Of a stretch of 64,000 bases of DNA, positions 24,362 to 32,971 are shown one piece after another (the first letter of the stretch is position 1; every line of letters begins with the position of its first letter). A model generated the notes under the pieces. The model saw only the letters and a list, made by a program, of their open reading frames with translations, did not search any database and was not told the origin of the DNA. Source of the DNA: Lapidilactobacillus luobeiensis (GTDB lineage Bacteria; Bacillota; Bacilli; Lactobacillales; Lactobacillaceae); NCBI RefSeq assembly GCF_024345205.1, contig NZ_BROC01000006.1, positions 1 through 64,000 of the forward strand. Reading direction: 5' to 3'. A program made the translations under genes and the position numbers.

Positions 24362-26341
24362 ATGGCAGAAATCACGTTAACTTTCCCAGATCAAAGTCAG
24401 CGTCAATATGAAGTTGGCAGCACCACGCTTGACGTTGCGAAGAGTATTGCAAATAGTTTGGCTAAAAAAGCCGTTGCTGGTGAAGTCAACGGGACGATCG
24501 TTGATTTGGAGCAACCGCTGAAACAAGCGGGTCAATTTCGGATTTTGACCAGTGACGATCCTGAAGGATTGCAAGTTTTGCGGCATACTGCAGCTTTCGT
24601 TTTAGGCGCGGCTTTGAAACAATTACACGGTGATGTTCATTTCGGTGAGCACCAAAGCAATGAAGATGGTTTTTATTTAGATACAGATCGGGCCGCGGGA
24701 CAGGTTGCCATCAGCGAATTACCAGCAATCAAAAAAGCGATGCAAAAAGTTATCTCCGCTAATCAACCGATCGAACGGAAATTAGTTGATAAAACTGAAC
24801 TGTTGGCAGAATTCAAGGATGATCCTTATCAGACGTCATTATTGAATGCGATTGACGCGGTTCAAATCAGCGTTTATCGTTTAGGTGACTACCTGAGTTT
24901 TGGTGATCACGCTTTGTTGAAGAGCTTGGCACCATTGAAGCACTTTGAATTGTTGTCTGTTGCTGGTGCTTACTGGCAAGGCAAGTCCAGTAATCCCATG
25001 TTACAACGGATCTACGGAACGGCCTTCTTCAAGGCGGCTGATCTTGACGGCGATTTGAAGCGGCGAGCAGAGATCAAAGAGCGGGATCACCGGACGATCG
25101 GCCGCGATTTGGATATTTTCTTCGTTGACCCAGAAGTTGGCGCTGGCTTGCCTTACTGGATGCCCAATGGTGCGACGATTCGCCGTGTGATCGAGCGCTA
25201 TATCATTGACAAAGAAGTTGCCAACGGCTACGAACATGTTTACACGCCAGTTTTAGCCAACTTAAATCTGTATAAAACTTCTGGTCACTGGGATCATTAT
25301 CGTGAAGATATGTTCCCACCAATGGATATGGGTGATGGCGAATTTTTGGAATTGCGGCCAATGAACTGCCCATCACACATTCAGATTTACAACCATCACA
25401 ACCGTTCATATCGGGAATTGCCGATTCGGATCGCCGAATTAGGAATGATGCACCGTTATGAGAAATCAGGCGCTTTGTCTGGCTTGCAACGGGTCCGGGA
25501 AATGACCTTGAATGATGGCCACACTTTCTTGGCGCAAGATCAGATCAAGGATGAGTTCAAGAGTGTTTTGAAAATGATGATGGAAGTTTACGATGATTTC
25601 AATATCACCGATTACACGTTCCGTTTAAGCTATCGTGATCCAGCTAATACCGAGAAATATTTTGATGACGATGAAATGTGGAACAGCGCTCAGGCGATGC
25701 TGAAGGGCGCTTGCGACGAATTAGGCTTGGATTATTATGAGGCCGAAGGTGAGGCAGCCTTCTATGGTCCTAAGCTGGACGTTCAAACCAAGACAGCACT
25801 TGGTGGCGAAGAGACCATGTCCACGATCCAATTAGACTTCATGTTACCTGAGAAATTTGATTTGAAGTATACTGGCGCAGATGGTCAAGAACACCGTCCG
25901 GTCATGATGCACCGGGGCATCGTTGGCACCATGGAACGTTTCATTGCGTACTTGATGGAAATTTACAAGGGCGCGTTCCCAACCTGGTTGGCGCCAACGC
26001 AAGTCGAAATCATCCCAGTGAACTTGGATCTACACACGGATTATGCCAAGGATATCCAAAAACAATTGGCGGCAGCCGGTGTCCGAGTCAAACTCGACTT
26101 ACGTAATGAGAAGATGGGTTACAAGATTCGTGAAGCACAAACTCAGAAGATTCCTTATACCTTAGTTGTGGGTGATGAAGAACTGAAGGCCCAAACAGTT
26201 TCCGTCCGGCGTTATGGTGAAAAAGATGCCGCTGACGAACCGATCAAGATTTTCCGCGACAGCATTTTGGATGATATTCATAATTATAGTCGAACAGGTT
26301 CTGGCAAAGTCAACGCTGAGATCGAAAGCAAGTTGGACTAA
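24362..26341 (+). CDS. thrS: Threonyl-tRNA synthetase with degenerate editing site
   Basis: This 659-residue class II enzyme charges tRNA-Thr. It has an N-terminal TGS domain (1-62), an editing-like domain (~66-225), the catalytic core with LRPMNCPSH and [17 protein letters not shown] (motif 2), [11 protein letters not shown] (motif 3), and an anticodon-binding domain. In active editing domains two His, a Cys and a third His are conserved. Here the first His is kept (His75), but the second is Phe79, and the Cys and third His positions read Gly181 and Leu185 by alignment with Bacillus ThrS from memory. Removal of mischarged serine may be lost. The ATG at 24362 has AGGAGG upstream. A T-box controls it. 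Confidence 0.95.
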   Translation: MAEITLTFPDQSQRQYEVGSTTLDVAKSIANSLAKKAVAGEVNGTIVDLEQPLKQAGQFRILTSDDPEGLQVLRHTAAFVLGAALKQLHGDVHFGEHQSNEDGFYLDTDRAAGQVAISELPAIKKAMQKVISANQPIERKLVDKTELLAEFKDDPYQTSLLNAIDAVQISVYRLGDYLSFGDHALLKSLAPLKHFELLSVAGAYWQGKSSNPMLQRIYGTAFFKAADLDGDLKRRAEIKERDHRTIGRDLDIFFVDPEVGAGLPYWMPNGATIRRVIERYIIDKEVANGYEHVYTPVLANLNLYKTSGHWDHYREDMFPPMDMGDGEFLELRPMNCPSHIQIYNHHNRSYRELPIRIAELGMMHRYEKSGALSGLQRVREMTLNDGHTFLAQDQIKDEFKSVLKMMMEVYDDFNITDYTFRLSYRDPANTEKYFDDDEMWNSAQAMLKGACDELGLDYYEAEGEAAFYGPKLDVQTKTALGGEETMSTIQLDFMLPEKFDLKYTGADGQEHRPVMMHRGIVGTMERFIAYLMEIYKGAFPTWLAPTQVEIIPVNLDLHTDYAKDIQKQLAAAGVRVKLDLRNEKMGYKIREAQTQKIPYTLVVGDEELKAQTVSVRRYGEKDAADEPIKIFRDSILDDIHNYSRTGSGKVNAEIESKLD

Positions 26342-26491
26342 GCGACCTGACGGCAGGAGAGAACGAAGGCACCTTTTGACTCAAACAGAATGACCATGAC
26401 AAAACCGCCGCTTGTGGCGGTTTTGTTGTCTGCCTTATGCTAGGGTGTTGGACAGAATTGATCCTAGTTGCAATCGAGGCGCGGTGTTGAA

Positions 26492-26610
26492 ACGTGCTCC
26501 ACACAACTGACTTCTGCGCTTAATTACGCCAGGCTTCCGGAGGCAAAGCCCAGCCTCCAAAATCCTGGCTAGGTTAATGCTCAAAGTCAACCCGTTGTGT
26601 TCCGCACTCT
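26492..26610 (+). repeat. ~118-bp hairpin repeat, copy downstream of thrS
   Basis: The arms are ACGTGCTCCACACAACTGAC and CCCGTTGTGTTCCGCACTCT. The central stem is GCCAGG with CCTGGC and the tip GGAGGC with GCCTCC. It directly abuts the larger inverted repeat that follows. Confidence 0.9.
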
Positions 26611-26613
26611 GGG

Positions 26614-26808
26614 GGTTGGTGGGCTGTTTGTTCGCTTGGCAGAAGGTCGGGCTGGGGGTGAGTCAGCCGCGATATTATTGTTGGCGATTTATCGCCTACA
26701 ATAAGGCCGAGCTTGAAGATTTTCGGTGATTTTCCGAAAAGCTTCAAGTCGTTCCCGCTGCGTTCCACCACCCCCAGCCCGACCTGAAGCCCACTACATC
26801 TGCCAACC
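26614..26808. repeat. ~195-bp multi-arm inverted repeat
   Basis: GGTTGG and TGGGCT at the left match AGCCCA and CCAACC at the right. A perfect 17-bp inverted repeat joins 26644-26660 with 26769-26785. Inside lie two hairpins: GGCGAT/ATCGCC flanked by TTGT/ACAA (26678-26702), and CTTGAAG/CTTCAAG enclosing TTTTCGG/CCGAAAA (26712-26748). The whole can form a four-way or three-arm structure. It codes for nothing recognisable. Confidence 0.85.
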
Positions 26809-26923
26809 ACCAATACCAGAGCGCAGTGCAGGCCGCGGCCAAACTACATTTGGCGTTCTGATCCTGCTCCAACTCTACGAACGCTCAGCAAGACTCACTG
26901 TCAAGGAAATCTGGAAAAACTTC

Positions 26924-26952
26924 TTGACTTCCATTGTCATTCTAGTTACAAT
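26924..26952 (+). promoter_or_regulatory. Promoter of the infC-rpmI-rplT operon
   Basis: TTGACT (26924-26929) and TACAAT (26947-26952) have 17 bp spacing and lie just upstream of the L20-type leader. Confidence 0.75.
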
Positions 26953-26965
26953 AGAACAGTTGAAT

Positions 26966-27109
26966 TAAGCAGAAGTTCCCGCTTCTCACCCATGTTTCAG
27001 ACCTCTGGGTATCAAAACGTTATGTTTGCCGAAGAATTATATTTCGCTGCGGGTGCTTTTGCGCTCGCAGCTTTTTGCATGGGTTGACGCATTAGCGTCG
27101 ACAACTTAT
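26966..27109 (+). promoter_or_regulatory. Ribosomal protein L20 leader
   Basis: The segment GAAGTTCCCGCTTCTCACC (from 26971) is the hallmark of the L20 leader of Firmicutes, where L20 binds its own mRNA and promotes termination. It ends in a hairpin GCTGCG/CGCAGC (27046-27071) with a T-run to 27076. It precedes infC-rpmI-rplT, as expected for autogenous control by L20. Confidence 0.85.
27046..27076 (+). terminator. Attenuator hairpin of the L20 leader
   Basis: GCTGCG (27046-27051) pairs with CGCAGC (27066-27071), followed by five T. It is the probable regulated terminator between leader and infC. Confidence 0.75.
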
Positions 27110-27123
27110 GGAGGTGACTTCCC

Positions 27124-27645
27124 ATAGCAAAAGATTTAATCGTTAATGAAAGTATTCGGGCACGTGAAGTTCGCTTGATCGATGCTGAAGGTAATCAGGC
27201 CGGAGTCAAGTCCAAGGCCGAGGCGCTACAGATGGCGGAACGCGCTAATCTGGATCTGGTCTTAGTTTCGCCAAACGCGAAACCACCAGTTGCCAAGATC
27301 ATGGATTATGGCAAGTATCGTTTCGAGTTACAAAAGAAGAATCGTGAGGCTCGTAAGAAGCAAAAGGTCGTCAATATCAAAGAGGTTCGTTTGAGCCCTG
27401 GTATCGGCGAGAATGACTTCAATACGAAGTTGAACAATGCCCGGAAGTTTCTAGGCAAAGGTGATAAAGTTAAGGTTTCAATCCGCTTTAGGGGTCGGGC
27501 GATCACTCATAAGGAAGTGGGACGTAAAGTTCTCGAGGATCTGGCTGAACAAACAGCCGATATCGCGACTGTCGAATCTCATCCCCGAATGGATGGTCGA
27601 AGCATGTTTCTAATGCTTGCACCTAAGGCTGAGAAAAAAGCTTGA
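27124..27645 (+). CDS. infC: Translation initiation factor IF-3, apparent ATA start
   Basis: IF-3 prevents premature subunit joining and checks start codon choice on the 30S subunit. The reading frame extends upstream of the first usual start codon to ATA (27124-27126), giving [19 protein letters not shown], which matches IF-3 N-termini. GGAGGTGA lies 9 nt upstream at ideal spacing. The product is 173 residues, the normal length; starting at TTG 27175 would lose the N-terminal 17 residues. infC genes elsewhere use AUU, whose use depends on IF-3 itself, so ATA is a plausible autoregulatory start. The C-terminal domain includes [13 protein letters not shown]. Confidence 0.9.
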   Translation: MAKDLIVNESIRAREVRLIDAEGNQAGVKSKAEALQMAERANLDLVLVSPNAKPPVAKIMDYGKYRFELQKKNREARKKQKVVNIKEVRLSPGIGENDFNTKLNNARKFLGKGDKVKVSIRFRGRAITHKEVGRKVLEDLAEQTADIATVESHPRMDGRSMFLMLAPKAEKKA

Positions 27646-27678
27646 TCGACATTTACATTACTTTAGGAGGATCTTATC

Positions 27679-27879
27679 ATGCCAAAGCAAAAAACACACC
27701 GCGCTTCAGCAAAGCGCTTCAAGAAAACTGCTAGTGGTCAATTAAAGCGGGGCCATGCTTACACAAGCCACCGTTTCCACGGCAAGACGAAGAAACAACG
27801 TCGTCAATTAGCAAAAGCAGGTTTGGTATCACGCAGCGATATGCGCCGTATCCGGCAAATGCTTTCTCAAGTTCGTTAG
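27679..27879 (+). CDS. rpmI: Ribosomal protein L35
   Basis: This 66-residue very basic large-subunit protein has the signature [20 protein letters not shown] and [26 protein letters not shown] ribosome site precedes it. It is second in the infC-rpmI-rplT operon and shares the L20-regulated leader. Confidence 0.98.
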   Translation: MPKQKTHRASAKRFKKTASGQLKRGHAYTSHRFHGKTKKQRRQLAKAGLVSRSDMRRIRQMLSQVR

Positions 27880-27929
27880 GACTTAGCCATTAATTATATT
27901 CGATAGATAGTCTCAAGGAGGAAATTATT

Positions 27930-28289
27930 ATGCCACGTGTAAAAGGCGGTACAGTTACGCGCAAACGTCGTAAGAAAGTTTTAAAATTAGCTAAAGGTTA
28001 TCGCGGTGCCAAGCATTTACTGTTCAAATCAGCCAATGCCCAAGTCATGAATTCGTATCGTTACGCATTCCGCGATCGTCGTCAGGTCAAACGTGAATTC
28101 CGGAAGTTATGGATCGCGCGGATCAATGCGGCTGCTCGTTTGAACGATTTGAACTACAGCCAATTGATGCACGGGTTACGTGTTGCTGGCGTTGATATCA
28201 ACCGTAAGATGTTAGCAGACATTGCCTATACTGATGCTGCAGCCTTTACTGCAATTGCTGATCAAGCTAAAGCTGCTTTGGCTAAATAA
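27930..28289 (+). CDS. rplT: Ribosomal protein L20
   Basis: This 119-residue 23S rRNA-binding assembly protein, also the likely repressor of this operon, has [20 protein letters not shown], then YRYAFRDRR and [18 protein letters not shown] precedes the start. A strong terminator ends the operon 17 nt after the stop codon. Confidence 0.98.
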   Translation: MPRVKGGTVTRKRRKKVLKLAKGYRGAKHLLFKSANAQVMNSYRYAFRDRRQVKREFRKLWIARINAAARLNDLNYSQLMHGLRVAGVDINRKMLADIAYTDAAAFTAIADQAKAALAK

Positions 28290-28305
28290 GGTTTCAGATA
28301 AATTC

Positions 28306-28334
28306 AACTCACTCGTTTTCGAGTGAGTTTTTTT
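28306..28334 (+). terminator. Terminator after rplT
   Basis: AACTCACTCG pairs with CGAGTGAGTT around a TTTT loop, followed by T5. Confidence 0.92.
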
Positions 28335-28574
28335 GTTACTAGAGTTAACCCACTTATCGGGATCATTTGGTGAATGACTTGCATGGTAAGACTCGATAGG
28401 ATAGTAAAGTCACGAGATCAGTGCAGATAATCCACGTCCGAAAATTACTGGTTGCTCCTCATTGTGATCATTGTTATCTAGGAGAGGCACATCCAACCAA
28501 AGTCTCATGGACGACCTGGCAATTTATCGCTATACTGATCGCAATCAAATCAATTCAGATCGCGAGATGAGAAA

Positions 28575-29192
28575 ATGGAGATTTATCGAGCCAACGAGTT
28601 GAACTTCGATTGCCGAGAAGACATTGCAACTATTTTTGCTGAGGGTTTTACCCAATGGCTGGGCTACTTCTCCAAAGATCCCCAAGTGATTGCTCAGGCA
28701 TTTGCCCATGCTTTTCAACTTGAATATTTTTTTGTAGCGGTGTCAGGTGGACGCGTCGTGGGTATTGTCGCCTGTACGGATTGCCGCCATCTTAGTTTGA
28801 AATTTAATAAAAGTGAGTTGCTCAGGCATCTTGGCTGGTTTAAAGGAACAATTGCTGAGCGAGTTTTGCCGCGAGAATTTGCGGCTCCTTTCAAGAATCC
28901 ACCCAAGAATACTGGTTCGATCGAGTTCGTCAGGGTTGCTGCTCAGGCGAGGAACAGCGGGGTTGCCTCACGAATGTTGAAGACTGTGATCGCACAAACT
29001 TCGTACGCCGATTTTATCATTGAGGAAGTTGCTGATACGAATTTGGCAGCGATGGCACTTTATCAAAAATTAGGTTTTATTGAAACGAAAAGACGGCCAC
29101 TGTCAGTTAAACAGGCGCAAAGAATTGGCATCAACGCTTTTGTATCCTGGAAGCTGACAAAAGATCATTCGACTGTGCTTGTCAACAACTAG
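28575..29192 (+). CDS. GNAT-family N-acetyltransferase
   Basis: This 205-residue protein has the GNAT fold. A central strand FFVAVSGGRVVGIVACTD is followed by the acetyl-CoA loop region EFVRVAAQARNSGVASRMLKT (motif A, with R/Q-x-x-G-like ARNSGVA) and the ALYQKLGFIETKR motif B near the C-terminus. The substrate cannot be predicted. It stands alone between the rplT terminator and the glcT leader. The start has GAGATGAGAAA upstream, a weak ribosome site. Confidence 0.85.
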   Translation: MEIYRANELNFDCREDIATIFAEGFTQWLGYFSKDPQVIAQAFAHAFQLEYFFVAVSGGRVVGIVACTDCRHLSLKFNKSELLRHLGWFKGTIAERVLPREFAAPFKNPPKNTGSIEFVRVAAQARNSGVASRMLKTVIAQTSYADFIIEEVADTNLAAMALYQKLGFIETKRRPLSVKQAQRIGINAFVSWKLTKDHSTVLVNN

Positions 29193-29580
29193 GCGACACC
29201 GACATAAAAATAGGCTGATCAAAATATCCGTGTGGTTCATGCTGAGAAACGCTAGATCCAGACGGCCGAATCAAATATGGTCAGGTCAATAATGTGGCTA
29301 AATCGAACCTGAGGTGATCACGATGAATAACATTTTTTTATCTTGGTTTGTCTGTGAATGTGTTAGGACCACGAATGATGGTCTAGTCCTATCTGAATGG
29401 ATCCAGCGATTCTAAGACGTGGCTCTGAGCTAGACCAATCATTATTAGTCGTTCTAACACCTCAGTAAAGTGAGGTTAAAATTTTTGGGCGGTCAACATT
29501 GGTCTGGTCGCTAGACGGTACACAAGCTTTTTGAATTCGGTTATTTACTGATCTAGCAGGGATTTTACTGCGCGAAAGCA
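29193..29580. other. Gene-free stretch with a long imperfect inverted repeat
   Basis: An imperfect inverted repeat joins 29360-29386 (GTGTTAGGACC...GATGGTCTAG) with 29430-29460 (CTAGACCAATCATT...TTCTAACAC). A short CCTCA/TGAGG hairpin follows at 29462-29477. No gene is visible. It may be a decayed mobile or repeat element. Confidence 0.5.
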
Positions 29581-29581
29581 C

Positions 29582-29610
29582 TTGCATTTCTGAATTTAAT
29601 ATGCTAAATT
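29582..29610 (+). promoter_or_regulatory. Candidate glcT-nagE promoter
   Basis: TTGCAT (29582-29587) and TAAATT (29605-29610) are 17 bp apart. A perfect 12-bp palindrome AACAATATTGTT follows at 29620-29631. Confidence 0.45.
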
Positions 29611-29651
29611 AACAATGTTAACAATATTGTTTCATGTGACTAGATGATACT

Positions 29652-29705
29652 AGGCATGGAAGAGCGCTCGAGGAGTGATCCTCGTGGACTTTTTCATGCC
29701 TTTTT
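29652..29705 (+). terminator. Leader terminator before glcT (candidate antitermination target)
   Basis: A long stem begins AGGCATG (29652-29658) with CATGCCT (29695-29701), continues GAAGAG/CTTTTT and ends in CGAGG/CCTCG, followed by T-rich DNA. It sits between promoter and glcT, where BglG/GlcT-type antiterminators act on overlapping RNA targets. I did not recognise a complete RAT consensus. Confidence 0.7.
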
Positions 29706-29768
29706 GCTTTAATGAAAATAATAGACATCCTAGGGCACATGGAGCAGGCATCTGCAGATGAGGTAGAA

Positions 29769-30680
29769 ATGAAAATCAAGAAAGTCCTCAATCAAAACGC
29801 GGTCTTGGTCACTGACGACGGTCAGGAAAAAGTCGCGATCGGTAAGGGAATCGGTTTTGGCAAGAAAAGAAATGATCTGGTCTTTAAACGTCAGATCGAG
29901 CGCATGTTTGTCATGGCGCCGGAAGGGCAATTGAAGCTGCAAGATCTTCTGAGTCAAATCGATGAGAAATATTTGTTTGCGGCCGAGCATATCATTGACC
30001 ACGCTGAAACAGTGCTGATGGAACAACTCAATGAGCATGTTTTGATCGCGTTGACTGATCACTTGTCGTTCTCGGCGGAAAATATTCGTAATGGGATCGT
30101 GATCCGCAATAAATTGTTGCGCGAGATCGAAGTGTTGTATGGTGAGGAATTTAGTATCGCGCAGTGGGCGGTGGAGTATCTGAATAAGGAACTGCATATT
30201 CCTTACACCTATGACGAAGCGGGCTATATCGCGATCCATTTGCATAGTGGGCGTGGTGATCGCGTGCGGAAGAAGCGCGAAAGTATTCGCGAAGTCATGA
30301 TCGTTTCTGATGTGATCCAATTGATCGAGCGGGAATTGAATCTGGATATTCATTCAGAGGCGATGGCCTTGAATTATTCACGGTTGGCAAATCATTTACG
30401 TTTATTGATGAAACGCTATTATTACCAAGAGTATGCGGTTTTGGATCAAGAAATCGTTCAAATGGTCAAACGCAAGTATCCGGAAAGCTATGGTATCGCC
30501 AAGAAAATCCGGGTCTTGTTGACAAAGAAATATCAGATGTCGATGACGTCTGAGGAACTTGGGTATATTGCAATCCACATTGAACGCCTGCGATTGACGC
30601 GGACACGGCCGGATCAGGGTGATCCGGAATCAGGCGACAGTCCAGCGTCGGAATCAGGGCATGATCAACAGGAGGAGTAA
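29769..30680 (+). CDS. glcT: BglG/GlcT-family transcriptional antiterminator
   Basis: This 303-residue RNA-binding antiterminator is controlled by PTS phosphorylation. It has the CAT RNA-binding domain (residues 1-55, MKIKKVLNQNAVLV and IGKGIGFGKK; the GKGIGFGKK form is GlcT-like rather than LicT-like) and two PRD domains with their phosphorylatable histidines (EHIIDHAE, IAIHLHSG, IAIHIERL). The ATG at 29769 has GAGGT 5 nt upstream and matches family starts; an ATG at 29712 has no ribosome site. It precedes nagE directly, so it probably controls that permease and itself through the leader hairpin. Confidence 0.9.
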   Translation: MKIKKVLNQNAVLVTDDGQEKVAIGKGIGFGKKRNDLVFKRQIERMFVMAPEGQLKLQDLLSQIDEKYLFAAEHIIDHAETVLMEQLNEHVLIALTDHLSFSAENIRNGIVIRNKLLREIEVLYGEEFSIAQWAVEYLNKELHIPYTYDEAGYIAIHLHSGRGDRVRKKRESIREVMIVSDVIQLIERELNLDIHSEAMALNYSRLANHLRLLMKRYYYQEYAVLDQEIVQMVKRKYPESYGIAKKIRVLLTKKYQMSMTSEELGYIAIHIERLRLTRTRPDQGDPESGDSPASESGHDQQEE

Positions 30681-30685
30681 ATTTT

Positions 30686-32665
30686 ATGAAAGCTTATATG
30701 CAAAGAATGGGTCGCTCGTTGATGCTACCCGTCGCAACTTTGCCAGTAGCGGCATTATTTATGGGGATCGGTTATTGGATCGACCCACAAGGCTGGGGCG
30801 GTAACAACGTTATTTCCGCCTTCTTGCTCAAAACAGGGAGTACGATCCTTGACAACTTGGGTATTTTGTTCGCAGTGGGCTTGGCTTACGGGATGTCGAA
30901 AGATAAGGATGGCGCCGCGGCGCTTTCTGGATTGGTCGCTTTCCTGACACCATACACCTTGTTACAACCAGGCGCAGTTGCGATGTTCTTCCGGATGGAT
31001 GTCAAGAATGTTAACATCGCCTTCAGCGCGATCAACTTCAAGAACGTCTTTATCGGGATCTTGGCAGGTTTGGTTGCCGCAGCGTTGTATAATCGCTTTA
31101 GCGGCACGAAACTACCGATGGCCTTGGCCTTCTTCAGTGGGAAACGGCTGGTGCCGATCGTGACCGCTGGGACCATGGCGTTGGTTTCACTGTTGTTACT
31201 GTTCATTTGGCCACCAGTTTATACCGGCTTAGTTAACTTTGGTGAATTCATTTCTGGGTTAGGCGCTGTTGGTGCTGGCCTTTATGGCTTCTTCAACCGT
31301 TTGCTGATCCCAACTGGGTTACATCATGCTTTGAATAACGTGTTCTGGTTCAACTTGGCTGGGATCGATGACATCGGTAAATTCTGGGCTAGCCAAGGGA
31401 CTAAAGGCATTACCGGGATGTACCAAGCTGGGTTCTTCCCAGTGATGATGTTTGGCTTACCTGCTGGGGCTTTGGCAATTTACCAGTGTGCTCGCCCTGA
31501 GAAAAAGAAAGTTACAGCTTCCTTGATGTTGGCAGCGGCGTTCGCTTCCTTCTTTACAGGTGTGACTGAACCATTGGAATTCTCTTTCATGTTCGTTGCT
31601 TGGCCATTATATGTGGTTCATGCTGTTTTAACAGGTATCTCTATGTTCCTCGCGGCAACTTTCCATTGGACTGCCGGTTTCAACTTTAGTGCTGGGATGG
31701 TCGACTTTATCTTAAGCCTCCGGGTGCCGATCGCCAACAAGCCATACATGCTGTTGGTGCTGGGCCTGATCATGGGCGTTGTTTATTACTTTACTTTCCG
31801 TTTCGTGATTACCAAGTTCAATTTGATGACACCTGGTCGTGAAGCCGACGATGTTGCCGGTGAAGAAGCTGAGGACCTTGATACCAACGTTGCAGGTGAA
31901 GACAAGTACGGTCGTTTGGCGCGGCGGATCTACACCGCATTAGGTGGCGCTGAAAACGTGACTTCGATCGATAACTGTACCACACGGCTCCGTTTGATGG
32001 TGAAAGATACCGACAAGGTCGATGTTGCTAAGATCAAAGCGACCAATGTTCCTGGGGTCAAAATCATTGATAAAACCAATATTCAAGTTATTGTCGGAAC
32101 CGATGTACAATTCGTCGCCGATGAAATGAAGCGTTTGGCCAACGGTGGCGTGGCGGTTGCCGCTGATGCAGCTGCAGTCGTTGCTCCGGCAAAGAAAGAA
32201 ATCGCCAAGAAGATCGACGTTTACGCCGTCGCAAATGGTGACGCCGTCGCAATCACTGAAGTTCCTGATGATGTCTTTGCGCAAAAGATGATGGGTGATG
32301 GTTTCGCCATCAAGCCAACTTCTGGTGAGATCTTCGCGCCAGTTGCTGGGATGATCACCAGTGTTTTCCCAACGAAACACGCAGTGGGCATCAAGACTGA
32401 TGCTGGTCTCGAAGTGTTATTGCATATGGGGATCGACACCGTTAGCTTGAAGGGCGAACCATTTACCGTTTATGTTGAAGCAGGCCAAGAAGTTGCTCGT
32501 GGTCAATTGATCGCTTTAGTTGATCTTGAAGCGCTGAAGGCCGCTGGCAAGCATGCGGAAATGATCGTTGCTTTTACCAATGCGGATGCGGTCAAAGATT
32601 TGGAATTGACCACTGGCAAGACGGTCAAAGCTAATGACATTCTCGGTTCTGTCGAAGCAAAATAA
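30686..32665 (+). CDS. nagE: PTS N-acetylglucosamine-type transporter IICBA (NagE)
   Basis: This 659-residue membrane permease takes up and phosphorylates N-acetylglucosamine or glucose. The EIIC domain (~1-380) has LPVATLPVAALFMGIGYWID, KDKDGAAALSG and GFFPVMMFGLPAGALA, which fit the NagE subfamily. EIIB (~405-485) has the phosphocysteine in IDNCTTRLRL. EIIA (~520-655) has the phosphohistidine in LLHMGIDTV. An acidic linker joins EIIC and EIIB. AGGAGG precedes the start, 6 nt after glcT. Substrate assignment rests on family resemblance and could also be glucose. Confidence 0.92.
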   Translation: MKAYMQRMGRSLMLPVATLPVAALFMGIGYWIDPQGWGGNNVISAFLLKTGSTILDNLGILFAVGLAYGMSKDKDGAAALSGLVAFLTPYTLLQPGAVAMFFRMDVKNVNIAFSAINFKNVFIGILAGLVAAALYNRFSGTKLPMALAFFSGKRLVPIVTAGTMALVSLLLLFIWPPVYTGLVNFGEFISGLGAVGAGLYGFFNRLLIPTGLHHALNNVFWFNLAGIDDIGKFWASQGTKGITGMYQAGFFPVMMFGLPAGALAIYQCARPEKKKVTASLMLAAAFASFFTGVTEPLEFSFMFVAWPLYVVHAVLTGISMFLAATFHWTAGFNFSAGMVDFILSLRVPIANKPYMLLVLGLIMGVVYYFTFRFVITKFNLMTPGREADDVAGEEAEDLDTNVAGEDKYGRLARRIYTALGGAENVTSIDNCTTRLRLMVKDTDKVDVAKIKATNVPGVKIIDKTNIQVIVGTDVQFVADEMKRLANGGVAVAADAAAVVAPAKKEIAKKIDVYAVANGDAVAITEVPDDVFAQKMMGDGFAIKPTSGEIFAPVAGMITSVFPTKHAVGIKTDAGLEVLLHMGIDTVSLKGEPFTVYVEAGQEVARGQLIALVDLEALKAAGKHAEMIVAFTNADAVKDLELTTGKTVKANDILGSVEAK

Positions 32666-32730
32666 GTGTTAAGAAATACAGTGTTGCCGGCACCAGTTGC
32701 TGCTGGCAACCTAGTTGATTGATCTAGCCA

Positions 32731-32778
32731 AGCAGTTCGTTCATCATTCCTTAAGGAGTGTTAGCGAACTGCTTTTTT
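32731..32778 (+). terminator. Terminator after nagE
   Basis: AGCAGTTCG (32731-32739) pairs with CGAACTGCT (32765-32773), followed by T5. An inner CCTTAAGG palindrome lies in the loop. Confidence 0.88.
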
Positions 32779-32971
32779 GTTCACTGATTTGACAGAGAAT
32801 AATAAAAAAGCGGTCGCGTGCACTAGCCCACTTCGCTGAAAGTCAGTTTCCTGTTTTCATTTTTATGCCAATTTTTTCAGAAAAAACTTACGCAGGCTGA
32901 GAAATTCTGGTAGAGTAATCACTTGTGCTGTTAAAGACAGTGAATTTGAAGAATTGGGAGTGTACATATTT

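Noticed and set aside
29730-30353. 207-codon open frame on the - strand inside glcT
   Set aside because: It is antisense to a well-supported gene, has no ribosome site and no recognisable motif.
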